In this document: positions 23,630 to 33,500 of the stretch, piece by piece
How the letters are laid out: each line of letters begins with the position of its first letter
Position numbering within the stretch: the first letter of the stretch is position 1
Assembly (NCBI GenBank): GCA_964059195.1
Contig: CAXKWD010000011.1
Location: 7,952,366 to 8,016,365, forward strand
Direction: 5' to 3'
Source of the DNA: Ectobius pallidus
Lineage: Eukaryota > Arthropoda > Insecta > Blattodea > Ectobiidae
Length of the DNA stretch: 64,000 bases
Made by a program: the position numbers and the translations under genes
The notes under the pieces: model-generated
The model's database searches: none
What the model was told of the DNA's origin: nothing
The model's input: the letters and a program-made list of their open reading frames with translations, nothing else

Positions 23630-24207
23630 TAGACCTGGGATTTTAAGGCAAATACCTATTTTTTCCCTTATGAAATAACATGAATTTTTTTAAAAATGTG
23701 TTGAGTTTCATGATAAATCACTCACATTATAGAGTTTTATAGTGCCCCAAAATGCCTATTTGGACCTTTAGAGCCTATTTTTACTCTTTTAGTGCCTAAA
23801 ATGCCTATTTTGTACATATAAAATAAAATTCAACTTCTGTAACTTTTAAAATTGTTTAATGAACATCCCTGAATGAAGAGCAGAAGAGCAGAGTGTGGGT
23901 TTTTCACAGAAACTTGATTTTCCATATAATCCAAAACTGTTTTTGATAGGTGTTTTTTTTAATTCTGTCTTAATTTTGCAGTTATTTCTGTTAAGAATAG
24001 GTATACCACGCTTCTTATGGTAAAATATATATATTTTACAGTTTAAGAGCACTATGTAGTATTTTAAGCTCTATTTTCCGACTATTTACATATTTTTAAA
24101 GAATATTTTAATGCCTATTTTCTCTTTTAAATTCCTTTTTACTTGTTTTAAGAGCCTATTCTAGGTGCCTAAAACTATTTTTTTAAGAGCCTAAAATCCC
24201 AGGTCTA
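23630..24207. mobile_element. hAT-like non-autonomous element, perfect 8-bp TSD
   Basis: Ends are tagacctgggattttaagg and the complement of tagacctgggattttaggc. GTAATGAG is duplicated exactly at 23622-23629 and 24208-24215. The interior is AT-rich with repeated atgcctattt words and no credible ORF. Confidence 0.94.
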
Positions 24208-24215
24208 GTAATGAG

Positions 24216-25157
24216 GCATGTTTAGATGAGAGATGTTCTGCCACACTTGTAAATCTCATGCTGTAAAATTAATATTATTCCAGAGCATTAATGTTATGAC
24301 AATTTATCACATGAACATTCTAAAAAAAATAATGTTAGAACTTGGAACGGAGCAAATGTCCTGGCAGCGGTCATCATTGATTTGTGACGTCATACAAGCT
24401 AAGTGCATCAATTTCATGCAGATTACCTGTGACCATGTGATTGTGCAGCGATTTACTGGCTTCCTCAATCTAATAAACATTTCCTAACAATGCATTATAT
24501 GTTGTCCTGGGCGGGAATTGAACCTTCGAGTTTCTGTTTAGTAGAATGAGGCCGGTAAGGCCCGGCTCCATAAGAGTAAGACCCAGATCCATTCCAAATA
24601 TTAAGGGGTCCGCGAAGAATGTTAGTTTAAATTATCATATTCTCTGTTCTTAAATTTTTTTTACTCATTTTATTTCAGATTGTACCAAGATGTAGGAGTT
24701 TCTACCATTATCTGGCCGCAGGCAAAGATAAAGGAATCACACTCTGAATTCTTTTACAGCTGCCCTATTCTGAACTATTCGATTTGCCAGTCGATCGACT
24801 CGAGATCTTGTCATTCCGAGTCGATGGAAATATGGCGTGTTTGTTATTTTTTAACTTCAATCAAAAACGTCCACTTCCGGAGAATGTCTTCAACAGAATT
24901 CGCTGTGCTATTCCGAATGTAGCCGAGCCATTATGACGTATAGGTGACGATTGGCCAATGCGACGTCATCAAAACACTGTGAAGATTAGTCGTCTGAGAC
25001 CGCAATCCCGCCTTATTGCAAATGTTTTAACTATCCCTAAAATAAATCCACAAGACTCGATATCTCACACAGATTATAAATCAATGTCGCACTTAAAAGA
25101 ATAATAATAACTTAAATAGGTCCCTCGGTATTTTCTCCGGTACGCCTTAGTAATAAG
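24216..25157. other. No assignable gene
   Basis: Small open frames only. A good-looking pyrimidine tract plus acceptor (ttttatttcag at about 24678) has no convincing donor, so no exon is called. Confidence 0.45.
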
Positions 25158-25830
25158 TAGAGCAAGGCATTTGATGGTTTTGCATCTTTTTTTGTATGAA
25201 GGGTAAAAGATAGTTCTCATATATAAATGTGAAACATGAAATAACTGGTAAAATAAAGACAATTTTTTTGCACTTTTTACTATATTTTGCATTTTTCGTC
25301 ATTTTCAAGAAATAGGTCATTTTTCGACAATTTTTAGGCCATTTGCGGCATTTTTAAGTCATGTTTCGTTACTTTCAGACAACAGGCAATTGTTTCTATT
25401 TGAAAATCTCCGCCAAGTGTTCATAGTTCATTGTAATTCAGGTTAATAAACACCATAGCAGTTTGTCTTGTAGCAATAAACGTTTTTTTCTTTCTTTTTT
25501 AATGGCACATAATGTTAGGGGCAATTCGATGGGCATGCCAGTTCAGAAAGATTTTTTTCACTAAGAGTGTCCAAGTAGTATAAATTTACTTACTTCCTTT
25601 GTAGCAAAATAAGTGCGTTGTATATGGTAAATTCATATATTACGCACTGTCATCCATTAAATTCATTATTTAAAAATACTAATTATAATAAATAATGGTA
25701 AATTTATTGGTCATTTTTTACAATTCTGTGTCATTCTTGCACTATTTTCAGGTCATAAATGCATTTTTTATTTTAAATTTTTTCACAATTTGATGGTCAT
25801 ATAAACAAGTCTAGGTCCTGTTTGACCTAA
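25158..25830. mobile_element. hAT-like element of the 26.4-kb family, right end degraded
   Basis: Begins tagagcaaggcatttgatgg and matches the outer element at 26437-30412 through its length, including gccagttcag and acgcactgtcatcc. The right end has lost the expected atgccttgcccta and no target duplication was found. It serves as the unfilled sibling showing where the 3.3-kb nested element inserted in the other copy. Confidence 0.8.
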
Positions 25831-26860
25831 ACATATTTCCAAAGCCCCTAGTATAAGTGTCCATTTCCATTATAATCTTACATCATTATAGCAATTAGTA
25901 AAAATAATCCTGAAAATATTTAATTTTTACTGCAAGTAGTGTGTAATAGGCTATATATTATCAGTTTTAAACCTTAATCGAGTGGGCACTGTGAATAATG
26001 AAATGTGTGGTTTGCATAAAAGTTAATTGCTGTAATAAGTGCAGTACAGCATTATGGACTAGTATTAGTTACTAAATTACATATAATAATTGTGGTTAGT
26101 GAAGCATAAAAAATATATTAACAATTTCAATAACGAACAAAACGCGTCTTTTTTCTGCCTCTTTCCAGTATTTCTACACACTCCCATGACACTATTATAG
26201 ATTAAACTATCCTTGCCATCTTTAAAGTTTGTGCTTCTAATTAAAACAGCTTCAATAAATAATATTTTTATGTCAAGTCACATCGATTTTTACAATTTCT
26301 CTTACGTAGCCTTATAGAATAGTTGTTTTCCTTTCCTCCATTGTAATAACCTATTTAAATTCCTATTTTTCTGTTTTCTGATAAGGAGGTCTCATAAACT
26401 GTCAAAGACTCGCAATAAATACAGTAGACCTATTAGTAGGGCAAGGCATTTGATGATTTTGCATCTTTTTTATATGAAGGATAAAAGGTAGCTCGAACAT
26501 GTGTATCATGAAATAATTGATTACATAAGGGCAATTTGTTTTTGCCTTTTTTTTTTGCTTTATTATGCATTTTTCGTAATTTTCAAGAGATAGGTCAATT
26601 TTGGAAATTTTTAGGTCATTTTCTGCATTTGTAGGTTCATGTTTCAGTGGAGGTAGAGAGGAACTTTTCCATGTACAAAACGTTACTTTCAGATAACAGA
26701 CAATTGTTTTTATTTGGGAATCTCCGCCAAGTGTTGAAAGTTCATTTTAATTCAGGTTTATTTACCGCAGCAGTTTGACTAGTAGCAATAAAAAAATCTT
26801 TCTTTTTAAATGGCACATATTTGCTAGGAGCAATGGACATGCCAGTTCAGAATTATATAT

Positions 26861-27745
26861 TAGCCCAGTCAAATGTTACAAAAAAAATGCGTGAACTTAC
26901 ATTAAATGGGGTATTAATGATTTTTGGAGGGGAGTTTCAGACCATTACTGGGATCACAAATCCAGATTTGCAACCCTCAGAAACCTGTGCTCGATGAATG
27001 GCGGTCGAATTAAACCGGTTTTTTCGGACTTTTTCGGTTTTTCGACAATATCTCATAAACTATGCGTTTGTTGAAAATATTATTTCTTAGCTTTTTAAAA
27101 GTAAATTAAAGTTTCTAACCTATGAGATCAAAATCGCTTTTTTAAGTTATACAGTTACCAAGATACGGCTTTTAAAAGATTAGCCTTTTTTTCCAAAAAG
27201 TTAAAATTTTAAGTTTTCTTCGTGTTTCGAACTGAATACCGACAAAATGACACGTCCTACAGAAAATGCAAAAGAACAAAAGTTGTAGGCAATTTAATAA
27301 GCTTTAATATGAGATATAGCTTATTCTTGTGGCTCAGATAGTCTCGTCATAAATGACAAAAACCGAAAATATGAAAAAATGCTTTTTTGGGTGAAAGTTG
27401 AATAACATCGTTTCCTCCACCAACAACTTAATTCTTTTGTAACATGTTGGCGGATAATGTCTTATAACTGTGTGTAGAAACTATTTGTGTGTATATGTGT
27501 CTATGGGAAATGGATTTTGCCAGAAAAAAATATTTAAGCAGAATATTTCATAAAAATGTATTTACTTTAAACCAACAGGCATATTTAAACCATGTGTGAG
27601 GTTCCTGGTATGGGAAGTCGAGGGTGGGGTGATGTCTTCATCTTCACTTGAAGAACTGTCATTCTGGGGTGTGGGCACATTGCATTTCAGCTCGGTTTTG
27701 CGGCAGCTGCAGCCCCCAGCGCAGCCCATCTTGCACTTGCATGAG
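26861..27745 (+). repeat. Left long inverted-repeat arm
   Basis: Contains, in order, the outer end, gcggtcgaattaaaccgg, gacaatatctcataaact and the complement of the CXC-coding tail. Each has its reverse complement in the right arm. Lacks a 40-base stretch of the CXC region that the right arm retains. Confidence 0.88.
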
Positions 27746-29108
27746 ATCAGTTGCAGAAGGATTTGAGGGGCTCGTTTAACTTCCATTGCAATTGGAGTAA
27801 GCCCAACTCGTCCAACTTCCACCCCAATCCGTGAGTTTTTTCCACCCCAACCACTTTTGTACCTGCGAAAAAATAGAATGAAAATTAGTTATTCTATAAT
27901 ATTTCAAAGCATACACACGGTGTACAATAAAAGTGTATAAGTGAACAACGAAATTTAAGAACATAATGATAGGAAATGTATATGGACATACCTGGTGATA
28001 CATACAATAAGCATGATATTTTGCAGCATCTGTGGTTGGTGACAAACGGGCGAGGTTGACTTTGGCTGACAGGTCGTTGAGGGTGGTGTCAGTCGCTCCT
28101 TCATAAACTGCGACGAGATACTTCTCCCCAGCTGCAGCTATTTCATTGTAACTCACATCTGGGTGGAGAAAGACTTCTGCTTGCTTGAATAGTGCTGGGG
28201 TCTTGAGGAAGGTTTGACAAATTTGGTTTTCCCCTGCTTGAAAGGGGCCCGGGAGAGTAGTAAGAAGTCCCGGTGGTGAACGATGTAGATGAATATTGGA
28301 CGTCTGGCTCACCTCTTCTGAAAGTAGATGTATTTTTTGGAACTCAAACCAACTAATAACACAAGCAGGTCCACATCTTCCACGATGATTACAACCTTCT
28401 CAGAAGAGTCAGCTTTGGTGATGGCAGCTCTAACAATGCCAGCGTCAGTGTCGTCTTCTGTCACCTCAACACCGTGGTGTTCAAATCCAGTTTTCAGTAG
28501 CTCTGTCAGCCTATGCTTATTAGTGTCGTTCGATAAGAACTTCTCTTGTGTTATGTTGAAGGTAGTTGAAGCTGATAGGACAATGTCACTGCAGTTGAGG
28601 GCGGAGTATCGTCTGAGACCTTCGGCACTTTTGGTACTTTTTTGAGAGGCGTCCTCCGGATATCCATCGAAGACAGTGGATTACATCTGTCCCAAAATGG
28701 TTTTTCACAAAATGAATGTAGCCGTCAATGATGGTCTTCACTGATGCGTTTTGATGCCATACACATTTGTGGAGCAAGTAGCCACCATCGAGCATGATGT
28801 GGATATTGGCGTCTCGGAAGATGTTGGTAGTGAGGGATGTGAAACACGAATATAGAGCTGCCTTAGTTCCCTTCCTCACTCCAGTTTCGTTGAAAAGAGA
28901 CACTGGGTAAGGGGGCAATTCATACTTGCAGCGGGCTTTCAACTCTTCGTCTGATTTTTATGGTAATGCTAACTCGCTGAAATATTGTGAGAGGGTCAAC
29001 TTCAATCTTCTTATTAGTGACTTGTATGGAATTAATGACGCTTGCCAAGGTAACAACTTGCACCGAAGGTAACAACTTTGTCTTTACGTTTGAATCCAAT
29101 TTTCCCAA
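27562..29108 (-). pseudogene. PIN-like nuclease domain plus CXC domain protein, broken
   Basis: Read on the minus strand the parts follow an insect family of uncharacterised proteins, in order. First VINSIQVTNKKIEVDPLTIFQR (29.0 kb). Then, after a frameshift, KYELPPYPVSLFNE, TGVRKGTKAALY and HIMLDGGYLLHKCVW. Then, after further frameshifts, VFDGY and VVIIVEDVDLLVLLVGL, the acidic strands that give the PIN/FEN-like character. Then EIAAAGEKYLVAVYEG and LARLSPTTDAAKYHAYCMYHQ, a 129-base intron, VQKWLGW, and finally the CXC block CKCKMGCAGGCSCRKTELKC. CXC domains bind DNA. Several frameshifts and stops make this copy non-functional, and the CXC tail is cut by a 40-base deletion. The function of the family is not established; a nuclease role is inference from the fold-like motifs. 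Confidence 0.68.
27863..27991 (-). other. Intron of the PIN-CXC gene
   Basis: On the minus strand the coding frame breaks at tatcaccag followed by gtatgtcc, and resumes after tttcgcag. Removing the 129 bases joins YHQ to VQKWLGW in phase, which is the expected family sequence. This shows the gene was once expressed by the host splicing machinery and did not arise from a processed transcript. Confidence 0.75.
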
Positions 29109-29214
29109 ATGTTTGGTTTTCTATGTTAACCACGCCTTCTGTTCCCAGTTCCTTGACAATTTAACAATTGACTTCATAGCCTCCAACAATCCCACTGCTA
29201 ATAGAAACTATTTT

Positions 29215-30161
29215 GTCAGTAACGGGGAACTGATCTCGTGCAAGTGCAAAATGTGCTGCGCTGGGAGCTGCAGCTGCCGTAAAACTAGGCGGAAATGCTC
29301 AGTTTTGTGCACTTTCTGCAAGGGAAAAGTTCTGCCGCAATGTGCCCACACCCCAGAATGACAGTTCTTCAAGTAAGGATGAAGACAATACCCCACCCTC
29401 GACTTCCCATACCATCCCATACCAGGAACCTCACACATGGTTTAAATATGCCTGTTGGTTTAAAAGTAAATACATTTTTATGAAATATTCTGCTTAAATA
29501 TTTTTTTCTGGCAAAATCCATCGCCCATAGACACATATACACACAAATAGTATCTATACACAGTTATAAGACATTATCCGCCAACATGTAACAAAAGAAT
29601 TAAGTTGTTGGTGGAGGAAACGATGTTATTCAACTTTCACCCAAAAAAACATTTTTTTATATTTTCGGTTTTTGTCATTTATGACGAGACTATCTAAGCC
29701 ACAAGAACGAGTTATAGCTCATATTAAAGCTTATTAAATTGCCTACAACTTTTGTTCTCTTGACTTTTCTGTAGGACGTGTAATGTTTTCTGTATTCAGT
29801 TCAAAACACGAAGAAAACTTAAAATTTTAATTTTTTGGAAAAAAAGCTAATCTTTGAAAAGACGAATCTCGGTAACTATATAACTTACAAAAACGATTTT
29901 GATCTCATAGTTCATAAAATTTAATTTACTTTTAAAAAGCTAAGAGATATTATTTTCAACAAACGCATAGTTTAGGAGATATTGTCGAAAAACCGAAAAA
30001 AGTCCGAAAAAACCGGTTTATTTCGACCGCCATTCATCGAGCACAGGTTTCTGAGGGTTGCAAAACTGGATTTGTGATCCCAGTACTGGTCCGTAACTCC
30101 CCTCCAAAAATCATTAATACCCCATTTAATGTAAGTTCCGATGTAACATTTGACTGGGCTA
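29215..30161 (-). repeat. Right long inverted-repeat arm with second CXC segment
   Basis: Reverse complement of the left arm. On the plus strand at 29226-29340 it encodes a fuller CXC domain (CKCKMCCAGSCSCRKTRRKC, then a CTFCKG continuation) and ends HTPE stop. It has no PIN domain upstream in this orientation, so it is a duplicated gene tail serving as a transposon end. Confidence 0.85.
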
Positions 30162-30420
30162 TATATATAATTATAAATTTACTTAGTTCTTTATAGTGGG
30201 TTTTATATTGTAAATGCATATATAACGCACTGTCATCCATTAAATTGCCTTCAGCAATTCTTTACTTTAAAAAAGTAATTATAACTAATAATAGTAAATT
30301 TATTGTTCATTTTTAAGTGTTTTGTAATTTTTTCACTATTTTTAGGTCATAAATGCATTTTTTTTATTTTGCATTTTTTCACTATTTCATAGTCATTAAA
30401 TGCCTTGCCCTACCTATTAC

Positions 30421-31614
30421 AGTTTTTAAATCTAGGAATGTGCACCGATATGTTAGAGAAGTTTATGTTGCACCCTACCCGACCAACTCACTTGGTATTT
30501 TGAATGCGGTATATCTTACTGTTTTAGATACTGCATAGAAATAACTCTCGAATATTGCATTGCGTACTGTGTCCATCATAAATGTAAAAATCATAATAAA
30601 GTGTTTATTACACAAGAAAACAACACTTTTAACAGCATGAACAGTTTTGATTAAACTTCAAACATTTACTACAAAAAATCCCAACAACTTTTACTCTTAA
30701 ATCTTCTAAAGGTGTCATGACACATTCAGATAGTATTACCATACGACCATCAAAATACGTGCCTAGCGAAGTCAATGATAAAAGTCAGTTCCAGCAAATT
30801 GGACAATTTTCTAATATCTGATTTACAAAAATTATATTTTTTACTATTACTATTAAAAGTAACCATATATATGAACATCATGTGACTTAATGGTAAAGAA
30901 TGTTATTTCAGTAGATAAACTTTCTGGTAAAAATTTTCAAACCCCATTTGAAAGCGCACGAGTGGGTCTAATCGAGTTTTCCAATATTAACCAAATGGAC
31001 TGCAATTTTTTATTCATTTTCACATTACTATTGTAATATGTTATTAACGGAAGAGGCAACAACCCAAAGCAAGTGAAGACTTTCTCAGAGCTCAGTGAGG
31101 CAAATTATTTTTAAAATGAAAATATGGCCAGAGGAGTCTACTTAGAGTACAAGCTTGCTAATCCTGCAAAAGCATCTGGTGTGGTACCAAGTGCCTGTAA
31201 TAGCTAGCGGCCTACATACCTAACACCGGCAGGCTTTCCTCAACAGTTAGAATTTATTTTAAACCTAAATAATGTGTAATAATAAGTATAATAAACTATA
31301 CACATAACATAATATGAGTTAAATATGTTATTATGGGTACAATTACATTATCCAGAAACTATTAATTACATCTTTAAGAAATTTATTCCTATCCCGAGAA
31401 TTAAACTTCGTCGTGCCTATTTTTGTGTTATTTATGTATCTAATATACAATTTATTTTAGCCCAATTTCACCATAACGTGCATTAGGGCTGTAGTTTTAT
31501 GTCAATTACAATTTATAATGTACCTGTTTTCTTGTATACTAGAGTAGCCTGTTTTGCTAAAGTTTAAATAAAATTATTGTGAACTCTTAAATATAGAACA
31601 TATGAAATAGTAAA
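30421..31614. other. No assignable gene
   Basis: AT-rich unique-looking DNA; nothing recognised. Confidence 0.5.
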
Positions 31615-31990
31615 TTATCTACAACAATAATTCTTGCTAAAAAATTTTAAGAGTGGTTTATCATATTTTACACCACAAAAGTTTAAGTGTCCCATTAACG
31701 AAAATCTTTTCCTTGCAATGAGTGGCCAGTCAAAAAGTAGATGTTCTACGGTCTGTTTTTCTTTACAAATACATAAACATCCATTCCCCCTTAAAATTTT
31801 AAACCTTTCAAAGTAAGAGCCAAAAATTCCATGACCTGACAAGAATTGGGTTAATATAAAATCCGGTTCAATTTTGCTTTGAAGTAGGGTTTCAATATTT
31901 GGAAAAAAATAAGTCTTTCGTAATTGTTCCTTTAGCACTAGCTAGCCACTGACTGTTCCACCTAGTCTTAATGTGATCCCACATCTTTCT
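31615..31990 (-). pseudogene. LINE C-terminal (RNase H/zinc-finger) relic
   Basis: The minus strand reads LTHEERCGITLRLGGTVSG then, past a stop, LVLKEQLRKTYFFPN and FILTQFLSGHGIFGSYFERF. It ends C.CKEKQTVEHLLFDWP, the terminal Cys/His segment usual in I/Jockey-type ORF2 proteins (LT.FLTGHG...C.CGE.QT..HLL..CP). Reverse transcriptase and endonuclease are absent. It abuts a transposase fragment, so it is a broken remnant. Confidence 0.7.
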
Positions 31991-32023
31991 TCGTGAGTTA
32001 ATCTAGTAATATCTTTCTTTTAA

Positions 32024-32332
32024 TTACTGTGTAATTCTATAAAGCTGTAAACAATGATTAATTCCTGATTCCTGTGCAAGGTTTCTCAGAGATTTCTTTG
32101 GACTTCGTTCTAATTTTTGTCCAATGTCATCGAGGTATTCCTCTGTAAGAACACGGCGATGTAGGCCTACTCTCGGTTTCTCTTCAAGAACAGATCCCGA
32201 TTCCCTAAATCTGTTCACAAGATTACGAATCGTTTCTCTCTGAAGCGCACGAACAGAAGAGAATCTGCACATAAATAGCCGTCTCACTTCTCTACAAGAC
32301 TTTGTAATGACATAGGAATCATGTATGAACAT
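32024..32332 (-). pseudogene. DUF4817-type transposase N-terminal fragment
   Basis: The minus strand contains RRLFMCRFSSVRALQRETIR, NLVNRFRESGSVLEEKPR and LERSPKKSLRNLAQESGI. This follows the pattern of the N-terminal DNA-binding region of insect Tc1/mariner-type elements (I..IV..F..TGSV...PR.GR...LERSPRKSLR.LS..LGIS). It ends where the fragment at 342-737 would begin in family order. No ends or catalytic domain here. Confidence 0.75.
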
Positions 32333-32370
32333 TCTGTATTCTAAAGTATATTGACATTAGGTCTATATTA

Positions 32371-33136
32371 CGAGGGCCGTCCACAAAGTAAGTTTCCCTA
32401 TGGCCGTTTACACAAACAAAACACAATTTCATGGAAATATTTATTGCAACAGATATAGCAAGTGTTCAGCTATTTCTCAACATATTCGCCACAGGAATTG
32501 AGACATTTGACACACCGTGGGCCCAACTTTTGAACACTTCTGTAGCCAACTTTTGAACACTTGTGTGGCCAACTTTTGAACACTTGTGTGGCCAACTTTT
32601 GAACACTTGTGTTGTAGAAGTCTGCCGCCTGAGATCTGAACCACTCTGTGGAAACCATCTCCGCTTCTCTGTCATTCTCTGTCATTTATTGAGGTGTAGG
32701 GAAAGACGGAAATCACTGGGAGCGAGGTCCGGGCTGTAGGGTGGATGTTAAAACATCTCCTGGCCGAACTTTTGCAGGAGACTTGGAGGGAGGTGTTGAA
32801 GTCTCCACCCTACAGCTCGGACCGCACTCTAGAGAGAGATTTCATCTTTTCCTACCCCTCAAGAAATGACAGTGAATGACAGAGAATGGTAGATATTGAC
32901 AGAGAAACGGAGAAGGTTATCACACAACGGTTCAAATCCCAGGCGGCAGACTTCTACGACACAAGTGTTCAAAAGCTGGTCCCACTGTATGATAAATGTC
33001 TCAATTCCTGTAGCAAGTATGTTGAAAAATAGCTGAACACTTTCTATATTTGTTGCAATAAATATTTCCATGAAATTTTGTTTTGTTTGTGTAAACGGCT
33101 CTAGGGAAACTTAGTCTACTTTGTGGACGGCCCTCT
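32371..33136. mobile_element. Palindromic mariner derivative (copy 2), complete
   Basis: Both ends read (c/a)gagggccgtccacaaagta inward and are flanked by TA (32369-32370, 33137-33138). Each ~370-bp arm is the 3' half of the same mariner, ending in the C-terminal transposase words VQKLVP.YDKCLNS and a stop. The arms meet head to head near 32755. It has no 5' half and no catalytic core beyond a decayed PPYS.D block, so it depends on transposase from elsewhere. Confidence 0.9.
32522..32613 (-). repeat. Four 23-bp tandem repeats in one arm of the palindrome
   Basis: gccaacttttgaacacttgtgtg is repeated four times in the left arm only. The right arm has one unit. Because 23 is not a multiple of three, the reading frame rotates, producing the repetitive FKSWPHK-type open frames. 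Confidence 0.92.
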
Positions 33137-33214
33137 TATGTATGAGGCATTTTAACATCAGTATATATAGGTATGGAGAGACCATACCTATATATGGTGA
33201 ATGCGATGACAGTG

Positions 33215-33500
33215 TGGGAGCCCAGAACTGGGAAAAAAAGTGTTGGAAGGCAGAAATCGCGATGGGAGGACGAGTTTAAGAGTGTTGTGGGGAACTTGTG
33301 GTCTAGGAGTGCCAGAGACAGAAAGAAGTGGAAAACTCTTGACAATTAGTACTAAAACTAGAGTCAATTAACTTATATTAAATTTTAGCGTTCTCAGGTG
33401 AGGCTAGCCTGAAACGTTCTTATTTAACGAGTCAGCCACCCTGGCATGCCAGGAGGCCCTTGCCCGCTATGGGATGCTTGTGGGCTAATTCTTAATTCTT
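33215..33500 (+). pseudogene. Non-LTR retrotransposon 3' end fragment
   Basis: One plus-strand frame reads GRQKSRWEDEFKSVVGNLW then SRSARDRKKWKTLDN and a stop, matching the C-terminus of insect endonuclease/reverse-transcriptase polyproteins (GRP..RW.D......G..W...A.DR..W). The following 150 bases, with a GCATGCCAGG stretch, may be its 3' UTR. Everything upstream of the tail is missing. Confidence 0.65.

Larger units (their letters stand above)
26861..30161. mobile_element. 3.3-kb long-inverted-repeat element carrying a PIN-CXC gene
   Basis: The element starts tagcccagtcaaatgttaca and ends with the exact complement of its first 18 bases. The flanks read TATATAT on both sides (26854-26860 and 30162-30168), so the target duplication could be 2 to 7 bases. 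The two arms are about 0.88 and 0.95 kb, imperfect but collinear. Between them lies a broken gene with a PIN-like nuclease region and a CXC domain. No transposase with DDE motifs was recognised. The superfamily is unknown to me; foldback-like or P/Kolobok-like elements also have long ends. Confidence 0.85.
26437..30412. mobile_element. hAT-like element split by a 3.3-kb insertion
   Basis: Ends are tagggcaaggcattt and the complement of the same word. CCTATTAG at 26429-26436 and CCTATTAC at 30413-30420 form an 8-bp target duplication with one mismatch. Without the nested element it would be about 675 bp, with an AT-rich non-coding interior like the copy at 25.2 kb. Confidence 0.88.

Noticed and set aside
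24678..24922. Possible exon after a strong acceptor
   Set aside because: No donor site in a matching position and no recognisable protein.
28328..28645. Plus-strand 105-codon ORF
   Set aside because: It is the antisense shadow of the PIN-like coding region, whose minus-strand motifs are recognisable.
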